From Actinomycetota bacterium (lineage in GTDB: Bacteria > Actinomycetota > Aquicultoria > Subteraquimicrobiales > UBA9087): a DNA stretch of 7,216 bases. Of this stretch, positions 1-4,870 are shown in pieces. The notes beneath the pieces were generated by a model that was not told the origin of the DNA, searched no databases, and saw nothing but the letters and a program-made list of their open reading frames with translations. The stretch lies in contig DNCG01000083.1 in assembly GCA_003491635.1 (NCBI GenBank), positions 1-7,216 of the forward strand, in the 5' to 3' direction. Each line of letters opens with the position of its first letter. Positions within the stretch are counted from its first letter, which is position 1. Both the position numbers and the translations under genes were made by a program.

Positions 1-2049
1 CTTTCCGAGTTGCTGGAGGATGCGGGCGTTTCCAGGAGGGAACTCGAGGGGGCCATCCAGATGCTGGAGCGGGAAGGTAGGGTGATCAAGACTAGAGCTG
101 ACAGGTATGGATTGCCCGAGCACATGAATCTGATCGTCGGTCACCTTCAGGTCAACAGGAAGGGCTATGGTTTCGTTAGAAGCGAAGGCGGAGATGTCTT
201 TGTAAGAGCGTATGATATGAACGGAGCCATGCATGGCGATAAGGTTGTAGTGCGCTTGTCCCGGAGGTTGCGGAAGGGAGGAGCCAGGGAAGGGGAGATC
301 GTTCGCATCCTGGAGAGGGTCCAGGAGAGGATAGTAGGTAGGTTTGAGAAAAGAGGAAAGGTCAGTTACGTTGTCCCTGCGGACAAAAGGATTTTTTACG
401 ATCTTCTCGTTCCCCCGGGGCTCACCTTCGGTGCTTCAAGGGGCGATATCGTCGTAGCAAAGATAGACCAGTATCCCGATAAGAGACGTGGTCCGGTGGG
501 AAGGATTGTGGAGATTCTGGGGGACGAATCCGTTGTTGGCGTGGAGATAGAGGTTGTGATCAGGGAGCATGACCTTCCGACTGTCTTTCCCCCTGCTGTG
601 ATCGAGGAGTGCGCGGATATCCCTGATGTGGTTCATTCGAGCGAACTCGCAGGTAGGAAGGATTATCGTTCCGAGTTCACGGTGACCATCGATGGGTTGG
701 ATGCCAAGGATTTCGATGATGCTGTCTCTGCCAGTAAGGACAATAGGGGCAACTTTCTTCTCAAGGTGCACATAGCCGATGTTTCGCACTATGTCTCTCT
801 GGGCTCGCTTTTGGATGAAGAGGCTGCTGAGAGAGGATTTAGTGCTTATTTGGTGGACAGGGTTATCCCCATGCTTCCCCCGAAATTGTCCAACGAGATC
901 TGCAGTCTCAACCCAGGAGTGGATCGACTTTCCTTTTCTGCGGAGATGGTCATCAATCCAGCCGGGGAGGCGAAGGATTTCACCTTGACGGAGGGGGTCA
1001 TCAATAGCGGTGCTCGTTTGACTTACGAGGGTGTCGATGAGCTCTTTATCACGGGGGACTTCGAGAGCGAGAAGCTGAGAGACTGTCTGGCGACATTGAG
1101 GGAACTGAGCGATGTTTTGGAGCTACGAAGGATAAAACGGGGGAGCATCAACTTTGAAACCATAGAACCGAAGGTCATTCTGGACGAGCAGCTAAAACCT
1201 CTGGAGGTGGTGATACGGGAGAAGACCCCTGCCACCAAACTGATAGAGGAGATAATGATCCTCACCAATGAGGTCGTCGCGGGGTTTATGCACCGGCGAA
1301 GGGCACCAATGATCTATCGAGTGCACGAGAGGCCCGATCCCGAAGCTCTATTGCAAATAGGGGAATTGATCAAGGAACTGGGTTACCCTCTGAAGGGGTT
1401 CACCCCGAAGGTTCACCCTGAAGGGATAAAAACGGCTCCTTCGAGAACTTTGCAGAACATAATAGCTTTTGCTCACAACAGACCGGAAAAACTCCTCATC
1501 AACTATCTCATGCTCAGAGCGATGAAGCAGGCCAGATATGCAGCACGGTGTCTGCCTCATTTTGGGCTGGCCTCGGGATGTTACGCTCATTTTACCTCCC
1601 CCATCAGGAGGCATCCCGACCTGGTCGTTCATCGTCTTGTCAAAAGCGTACTTAAAAACGAGATGTCGCACCCGGATGTCCTGGATTTGGTCGAGAGACT
1701 GGAAGATGTTTGCGAGCACTGCTCGGTGAAGGAGAGGGAGATTGCTGAGGCGGAGAGAGAGTCGGTCGAGCTCAAGCTGTGTGAGCTCATGAAGGATCAT
1801 ATAGGGGATGCTTTTTGGGGGATAATCTCCGGGGTTGCTTCGTACGGGCTCTTCGTTGAACTTCCTAATTCCGCAGAAGGATTAGTCCATGTGAGCAGTA
1901 TGACCGACGATTATTATCATTTTGAACAGGAGCATTTTCTACTGCGCGGGGAACGCACTGGTAAGATATTTCGTCTAGGTCAAAAGGTTCTGGTGAAAGT
2001 GGTTAGCGTAGTTGTTGGGGAGAGGAGGATAGATTTTGAGTTGGTATAG
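1..2049 (+). CDS. rnr: Ribonuclease R, 3'-5' exoribonuclease, 5' end cut off by window
   Basis: RNase R is a processive cytoplasmic 3'-5' exoribonuclease of the RNB (RNase II) family that degrades structured RNA; in trans-translation it removes non-stop mRNA. The frame is open from base 1 (682 residues seen), so the real start lies upstream and the TTG at 10 is probably not it. Domain order fits the family: N-terminal winged helix (to about residue 40, ending RYGLPEH), cold-shock/OB segment (NRKGYGFVRSEGGDVFV), RNB catalytic core, C-terminal S1 domain (from about residue 604). The metal-binding Asp cluster is DGLDAKDFDDA at 691-723 (D231, D237, D239, D240, with the same spacing as D201/D207/D209/D210 of E. 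coli RNase II). Other family blocks are RVIPMLPPKLSNEICSLNPG and HFTSPIRRHPDLVVHR (1588-1635), where His replaces the usual Tyr after the Arg pair. The protein stops right after S1 with no lysine-rich tail. smpB and ssrA follow on the same strand. Confidence 0.96.
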   Translation, partial: LSELLEDAGVSRRELEGAIQMLEREGRVIKTRADRYGLPEHMNLIVGHLQVNRKGYGFVRSEGGDVFVRAYDMNGAMHGDKVVVRLSRRLRKGGAREGEIVRILERVQERIVGRFEKRGKVSYVVPADKRIFYDLLVPPGLTFGASRGDIVVAKIDQYPDKRRGPVGRIVEILGDESVVGVEIEVVIREHDLPTVFPPAVIEECADIPDVVHSSELAGRKDYRSEFTVTIDGLDAKDFDDAVSASKDNRGNFLLKVHIADVSHYVSLGSLLDEEAAERGFSAYLVDRVIPMLPPKLSNEICSLNPGVDRLSFSAEMVINPAGEAKDFTLTEGVINSGARLTYEGVDELFITGDFESEKLRDCLATLRELSDVLELRRIKRGSINFETIEPKVILDEQLKPLEVVIREKTPATKLIEEIMILTNEVVAGFMHRRRAPMIYRVHERPDPEALLQIGELIKELGYPLKGFTPKVHPEGIKTAPSRTLQNIIAFAHNRPEKLLINYLMLRAMKQARYAARCLPHFGLASGCYAHFTSPIRRHPDLVVHRLVKSVLKNEMSHPDVLDLVERLEDVCEHCSVKEREIAEAERESVELKLCELMKDHIGDAFWGIISGVASYGLFVELPNSAEGLVHVSSMTDDYYHFEQEHFLLRGERTGKIFRLGQKVLVKVVSVVVGERRIDFELV

Positions 2050-2247
2050 TTAGCTGCCAGCTACCAGGAATCAGAGTACAGGGTACAGGGGCCAGAGTAC
2101 AGGGACCAGTTCACAGTTGACAGATGATAGCCACTAAAATTAAGAATTTTTTTCATTCTCCATTTTTCATTTCCGTCATCGGACCTGTTTGCCGACAGGC
2201 AAGCATCTGGCAAAAACTAGGTGTGAGGGACGAGGGGAATAGAAGAG
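2050..2247. repeat. Spacer of degenerate repeat-like sequence between rnr and smpB
   Basis: About 200 bases without a gene. It opens with a CAG-rich stretch containing the 12-mer CAGAGTACAGGG twice (2072-2083 and 2093-2104). An AT-rich tract follows (2136-2172) that reads on the minus strand as A-rich words of the GAAAAATGGAGAATG type. Next comes a small palindromic patch near 2189-2202 (TTGCC-gaca-GGCAA), overlapping an alternative CCTGT/ACAGG pairing. No GC-rich hairpin plus T-run is visible, so I see no terminator for rnr and read-through into smpB is possible. A perfect TTGACA lies at 2117-2122, but the best -10 candidates are poor at proper spacing (TAAAAT at 2135-2140 is only 12 bases away), so a promoter here is only a possibility. 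The texture is like dispersed intergenic repeats in other bacterial genomes; that is inference. Confidence 0.5.
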
Positions 2248-2715
2248 ATGGCAAAAGGGAAAGTTGTAGCGACTAACAAAAAAGCTTATCACGACTATTT
2301 TATCGATGAGACATACGAGGCCGGAATAGCTCTCCAGGGATCGGAGGTCAAGTCAGTTCGGGCTGGCAGGGTAAGCATCAAGGAGAGCTTTGCCAGGGTC
2401 AAGGATGGCGAGGTTTTCCTGCACAACATGCATATTGCTCCCTACGAGTACGGAAGATTATCTGAGCAAGATCCCAGGAGGACGCGCAAACTTCTGTTGC
2501 ACAAGCTTGAAATCAGGCGTTTGATCGGCGGGATTAAAGAGAGGGGCTATACGCTTGTCCCCCTCAAGGTTTACTTTTCCGGTCAAGTTGTTAAAATAGA
2601 GTTGGGGCTGGCGAGGGGCAAAAAACTCTACGATAAACGCAGGGCGATCGCCGAAGAGACGGCGAAGCGCGAAGCTGAGCGAGCACTCAGTGAGAGAATA
2701 AAAGGTAAAAAGTAA
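2248..2715 (+). CDS. smpB: SsrA-binding protein SmpB
   Basis: SmpB is the protein partner of tmRNA. It binds the tRNA-like domain, helps alanylation and carries tmRNA-Ala into the A site of ribosomes stalled without a stop codon, standing in for the codon-anticodon helix. The 155-residue length is typical. Family blocks are all present: NKKAYHDYFIDETYEAG (10-26), GSEVKSVRAG (31-40, with Ser where Thr is commoner), MHIAPYEYG (61-69), DPRRTRKLLLHK (75-86), GYTLVPLKVYF (100-110) and GKKLYDKR (124-131). The C-terminal tail after residue 131 is basic and helix-like (ending RIKGKK); this is the part that enters the mRNA channel in characterised SmpB proteins. The ATG is preceded by a GAGGGGAA ribosome site at 2232-2239. 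The gene sits directly upstream of its RNA partner, 66 bases away, so the two may be co-transcribed. Confidence 0.98.
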   Translation: MAKGKVVATNKKAYHDYFIDETYEAGIALQGSEVKSVRAGRVSIKESFARVKDGEVFLHNMHIAPYEYGRLSEQDPRRTRKLLLHKLEIRRLIGGIKERGYTLVPLKVYFSGQVVKIELGLARGKKLYDKRRAIAEETAKREAERALSERIKGKK

Positions 2716-2749
2716 GCAGTCGGGAGTCGGAAGCTAAAAAATATACTAC

Positions 2750-2770
2750 CCACTGTCCACTCCCCACTCC
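2750..2770 (+). repeat. Three tandem heptamers CCACTNN before tmRNA
   Basis: Three consecutive 7-base units read CCACTGT, CCACTCC, CCACTCC in the 66-base gap between smpB and ssrA. A TATACT hexamer at 2742-2747 just before them resembles a -10 box, but no -35 match lies 16-18 bases upstream and the tmRNA 5' end is 35 bases on. A separate ssrA promoter is therefore unproven; a longer precursor trimmed at the 5' end by RNase P is equally possible. Confidence 0.6.
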
Positions 2771-2781
2771 TTACTAATTTT

Positions 2782-3126
2782 GGGGGTGATGGGTTTCGAC
2801 TGGGGTACCGAAATGAGAGAAGCTGGCCGAGGTCCTGGTTCCTCGTAAAACCACCGGGGCGTTTAAAATAAACGCCAACGATTACGCACTGGCCGCTTAA
2901 TTTAGTGGTCACGTCCCCTAAGATTTGCTCATGGTCTTAGGTGTGGCGTCGCGAGTGAGCTACCTCGCTCCCACTCCCGTAAGGGCGAGGGAAAAAATGC
3001 GGGATAGTTCTCAAGAGGTTCCCGCCCGTCGGATTCTTGAGGGCGAAGTTTAAAGGCGGGATACGCCCGTAGATGCTCTCGTGGGAGTATCTCAGGACCG
3101 GGGTTCGACTCCCCGCACCTCCACTA
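2782..3126 (+). ncRNA. ssrA: Transfer-messenger RNA (tmRNA, SsrA)
   Basis: tmRNA acts as tRNA-Ala and as a short mRNA to rescue stalled ribosomes and add a degradation tag. The 5' end carries the family hallmark GGGGGTG followed by atGGGTTTCGACTGGGG. It pairs with CACCTCC at 3116-3122 to make the acceptor stem (one G-U pair). The T arm is CGGGG-ttcgact-CCCCG (3099-3115). The interior shows paired arms expected of tmRNA pseudoknot helices, for example CCTAAGA/TCTTAGG (about 2918-2940) and CTCAAGA/TCTTGAG (about 3011-3042). The tag frame is at 2874-2900. The discriminator A is at 3123 and the next three bases are CTA rather than CCA, so the mature CCA end is probably added by CCA-adding enzyme. 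Length of about 345 bases is normal for a one-piece tmRNA, and the neighbour smpB supports the call. Confidence 0.97.
2874..2900 (+). other. tmRNA tag-peptide reading frame, ANDYALAA
   Basis: The template segment reads GCC AAC GAT TAC GCA CTG GCC GCT TAA, giving the tag Ala-Asn-Asp-Tyr-Ala-Leu-Ala-Ala. The resume codon is placed at GCC because an A sits four bases before it (ATAAAC-GCC), the position known to matter for frame setting in E. coli tmRNA, and because tags normally open with Ala. The ALAA end is the canonical C-terminal signal recognised by ClpXP-type proteases. With the charged tRNA-part alanine, the peptide added to a stalled protein would be AANDYALAA. At eight encoded residues it is on the short side. 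Confidence 0.9.
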
Positions 3127-3298
3127 TTCGACTCCCCCGCCGATGGCGGGGTCGCTCATGGTAAACCATTTATTTATGAGTTGAATGCCCTGAGCGAGGG
3201 AAACTCATTGACCGAGTCGAAGGGCAATTCGTCTACATCCTCAGGACTAAAAATTAATAGGCTGTCCAATAGTCCCGTTAACTCCACCATTTGGTTTT
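3127..3298. repeat. Palindrome-rich spacer between tmRNA 3' end and its terminator
   Basis: No gene is supported here. The segment holds nested inverted repeats. TTCGACTC (3127-3134) is the reverse complement of GAGTCGAA (3214-3221). CCCCGCC-gat-GGCGGGG (3135-3151) is a perfect 7-base hairpin without a T-run. ATGGT/ACCAT lies at 3158-3169, ATGAGTT (3176-3182) pairs with AACTCAT, and GAATGCCCT pairs with AGGGCAATTC with one bulge. GGACTA (3244-3249) pairs with TAGTCC (3270-3275). The first 11 bases, TTCGACTCCCC, also repeat the tmRNA T-loop/T-stem bases 3104-3114 in direct orientation. This looks like a small non-coding repeat element or attachment-site debris next to ssrA, but no integrase or complete terminal repeats are visible. 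Confidence 0.45.
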
Positions 3299-3326
3299 AA
3301 GAGGCTCTTTAGCCTCTTTTTATTTT
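3299..3326 (+). terminator. Intrinsic terminator after the smpB-ssrA unit
   Basis: An 8-base perfect stem, AAGAGGCT (3299-3306) and AGCCTCTT (3311-3318), encloses a CTTT loop and runs directly into TTTTATTTT. It is the only strong intrinsic terminator in the window. It sits about 170 bases past the tmRNA end, so the ssrA primary transcript would carry a long 3' trailer needing removal. Confidence 0.85.
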
Positions 3327-3373
3327 GGAAAGGGATTCCGGCCGGTTCAAAAGAATTAGTAATTGGAGGGAGT

Positions 3374-3463
3374 ATGACCGGGCGAAATTACGACGTGGTC
3401 ATAATAGTAAATGTCACTTTCCTGCGTGGACCTCAAGGTGCCAGGTCCGAGGCCTGTGTTTAA
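3374..3463 (+). CDS. Possible 29-codon small ORF or gene remnant
   Basis: An ATG at 3374 follows a GGAGGG ribosome site (3365-3370) with short spacing and opens a 29-codon frame, MTGRNYDVVIIVNVTF then LRGPQGARSEACV, ending TAA. The NYDVVII stretch resembles the first beta-strand of Rossmann-type flavoproteins, but the glycine-rich loop that should follow is absent, so this could be the eroded start of a lost gene or a chance match. The start codon lies in one arm of an inverted repeat (TATGACC 3373-3379, GGTCATA 3397-3403). Its stop overlaps the -35 box of the murI promoter. No function is assigned. Confidence 0.22.
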   Translation: MTGRNYDVVIIVNVTFLRGPQGARSEACV

Positions 3464-3487
3464 ATTTTAGGGAATTGGATTTATAAT
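3459..3487 (+). promoter_or_regulatory. Sigma-A/sigma-70-type promoter for the murI operon
   Basis: TTTAAA (3459-3464, 4 of 6 to TTGACA) is separated by exactly 17 bases from a perfect TATAAT (3482-3487). Transcription would start near 3494 and give a leader of about 50 bases. That leader contains a small hairpin, CGCCC-gaggt-GGGCG (3497-3511), before the murI ribosome site. The upstream terminator at 3299-3326 isolates this operon from ssrA. I saw no riboswitch consensus (for instance preQ1) in the leader. Confidence 0.75.
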
Positions 3488-3533
3488 AAGGCGATCCGCC
3501 CGAGGTGGGCGAAGTAAATGGATTATCGATGTT

Positions 3534-3540
3534 GAGGTGA
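3534..3540 (+). promoter_or_regulatory. Ribosome binding site that fixes the murI TTG start
   Basis: GAGGTGA stands four bases before TTG at 3545. There is no in-frame ATG or GTG between it and the conserved IGVFDSG motif, so this site decides that murI starts at TTG. Confidence 0.8.
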
Positions 3541-3544
3541 GCAC

Positions 3545-4360
3545 TTGGACGGAAAACCAATTGGCGTCTTCGATTCAGGGGTTGGGGGCCTGACCGTCGC
3601 CGGGGAAATAATGAAGCAGCTTCCCGATGAGAGCCTCCTTTATTTCGGGGACACGGCTCGCTTCCCTTACGGCTCTCGGGGGGCGGATGAGTTAAAGAGA
3701 TTCGCCTTTGAGATAGTGAGCTTTCTACAGTGCGAGGGTGTGAAGATGGTGGTAATAGCCTGTAACAGTGCCTCATCGGCCGCTCTCACTCTTGCTCAAG
3801 CCCATTTCGACATCCCCATCCTGGGGGTCATCGAGCCGGGAGCCAGAGCGGCGGTTCAAGCTACACGAAATCGACGCATCGGTGTTGTGGGTACACAGGC
3901 CACTATATCCAGCGGAGCTTACGATCGCGCCATCCATACTCTCGATGCCGGGGCGAAGGTTTTCTCTCAAGCATGTCCCGATCTAGCTGATTTTGTTGAA
4001 CGGGGCGTGGTGACAGGTGAAAAGGCCAGGCGGATTGTTGGAAGATATTTAGAATCACTTATCTCGGCTGGTGTGGATACCCTGATCCTCGGTTGCACCC
4101 ATTATCCTCTCTTGAGTGAGGTGATCGGGGAGATCATGGGGAAAGATGTCAGGCTGGTTAGCTCCGCCGAGGAAGCGGCACGAGAGGTCAGGGAAATACT
4201 GACTTGTCGAGGGCATTTGAGAAAGGAGAAGAGTTCTCCCACTTATCGCTTTCTCTCCACCGGAGACGAGAGCAAGTTTCTCAGGCTGGGGAGGCGATTT
4301 TTGGGCAGGGAGATAAAGCGGGTGGAGAAGGTGAGTTTGGGTACGGAGGTAGCATTGTGA
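3545..4360 (+). CDS. murI: Glutamate racemase MurI
   Basis: MurI converts L-glutamate to D-glutamate in the cytoplasm without a cofactor, supplying the second residue of the peptidoglycan stem peptide. The 271-residue length is normal. The Asp/Glu racemase signature is complete: IGVFDSGVGGLTV (6-18, Asp10), YFGDTARFPYG (33-43), IACNSASSAA with catalytic Cys73, and LILGCTHYPLL with the second catalytic Cys184 and His186. The two cysteines act as the proton donor/acceptor pair in known MurI enzymes. The usual CPLxVPLVE segment reads CPDLADFVERG (144-154), lacking the VP pair but keeping the Glu, a mild divergence. The TTG start is supported by its ribosome site. The stop overlaps the GTG start of queT (GTGA), so the two are likely translationally coupled. 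It is the first gene of a five-gene operon. Confidence 0.97.
   Translation: MDGKPIGVFDSGVGGLTVAGEIMKQLPDESLLYFGDTARFPYGSRGADELKRFAFEIVSFLQCEGVKMVVIACNSASSAALTLAQAHFDIPILGVIEPGARAAVQATRNRRIGVVGTQATISSGAYDRAIHTLDAGAKVFSQACPDLADFVERGVVTGEKARRIVGRYLESLISAGVDTLILGCTHYPLLSEVIGEIMGKDVRLVSSAEEAAREVREILTCRGHLRKEKSSPTYRFLSTGDESKFLRLGRRFLGREIKRVEKVSLGTEVAL
4345..4350 (+). promoter_or_regulatory. Ribosome binding site for queT inside murI
   Basis: GGAGGT, six bases before GTG at 4357, supports that codon as the queT start. The same frame stays open upstream to 4204, but that stretch overlaps murI, is hydrophilic and low in family resemblance, and is best left out. Confidence 0.75.
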
Positions 4361-4869
4361 AGAGAATCAATTTTCTGGTCAGAGGAGCGATGATAGCGGC
4401 CCTTTATGCGGCGATAACCATCGTTTTTGCACCGATAAGTTATTACCTGGCTCAGGTTCGAATCTCGGAAGCGCTAACCGTTCTCGCCTATTTTGAGCCG
4501 GCAGCTATTCCCGGTCTTTTCGTCGGTTGCGTGCTTGCCAACATCTATGGAGGGCTTGGGCCGTGGGATATTTTTGGGGGCTCTTTCCTCACTTTAATCG
4601 CTGCTTATCTCACCTGGAAGATAAGAAAGCCCATTCTGGCGCTTCTCCCCCCGGTGGTCATTAACGCTATTGGGATAGCATTCATGCTGAAGTATATATT
4701 GGGTATTCCCGATGCACTCAAAGTTTCCTATCCGATAGCAATTCTTTATATTGGGGCGGGGCAAACCGTAGCTGTCTATTGCCTTGGCTACCCCCTATTG
4801 CTCTTTCTTTTGAGAAGGAAGTTATTTGTGAGGGCAGATGTCCTGGCTCGAAAGTTAGGAAGCGGGTAA
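4357..4869 (+). CDS. queT: QueT-family membrane protein, predicted queuosine-precursor ECF S-component
   Basis: This is a small, very hydrophobic 170-residue membrane protein with about five to six membrane segments (near residues 10-30, 38-62, 70-86, 91-113 and 124-155). It matches the QueT family by QVRISEALTVL (33-43), EPAAIPGLFVGCVLAN (47-62), PWDIFGGSFLTLIAAYLT (69-86), LLPPVVINA, and a short basic C-terminal tail. QueT proteins are predicted substrate-binding S-components of energy-coupling-factor transporters for a queuosine precursor such as preQ1, which is used to modify the wobble base of GUN-anticodon tRNAs. Assignment of the substrate is by family, not shown here. No ECF ATPase or T-subunit is in the window, so it would use shared ECF modules elsewhere. 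The start is GTG at 4357, overlapping the murI stop by four bases; the next gene begins one base after its stop. Confidence 0.85.
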   Translation: MKRINFLVRGAMIAALYAAITIVFAPISYYLAQVRISEALTVLAYFEPAAIPGLFVGCVLANIYGGLGPWDIFGGSFLTLIAAYLTWKIRKPILALLPPVVINAIGIAFMLKYILGIPDALKVSYPIAILYIGAGQTVAVYCLGYPLLLFLLRRKLFVRADVLARKLGSG

Positions 4870-4870
4870 A

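Noticed and set aside
1348..1800. 150-codon minus-strand frame opposite rnr
   Set aside because: It is antisense to the conserved RNB catalytic core with no own features; it is a shadow frame.
2628..2912. 94-codon minus-strand frame over the smpB end and tmRNA
   Set aside because: It is antisense to smpB and to the structured 5' half of tmRNA; no start signal or motif.
3135..3151. CCCCGCC/GGCGGGG hairpin as the tmRNA terminator
   Set aside because: A perfect 7-base stem but followed by TCGCTC, not a T-run; the proper terminator is at 3299-3326.
3073..3300. 75-codon plus-strand frame over the tmRNA 3' end and the spacer
   Set aside because: It begins inside the tRNA-like domain of tmRNA, has no ribosome site and no recognisable protein character; the RNA gene explains the conserved part.
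3327..3544. preQ1 or other riboswitch ahead of the murI-queT operon
   Set aside because: I looked for the short preQ1 pseudoknot pattern because queT is in the operon; only simple hairpins are present and queT is the second gene.
3414..3776. 120-codon minus-strand frame spanning the murI promoter and 5' end
   Set aside because: Much of it is antisense to the conserved murI N-terminus, and its composition (Arg/Ser/Pro-rich) is typical of a shadow frame.
4204..4356. Longer queT start inside murI
   Set aside because: The extra 51 residues overlap the conserved murI coding end, are hydrophilic and unlike the QueT N-terminus; GTG at 4357 has the ribosome site and the family start.
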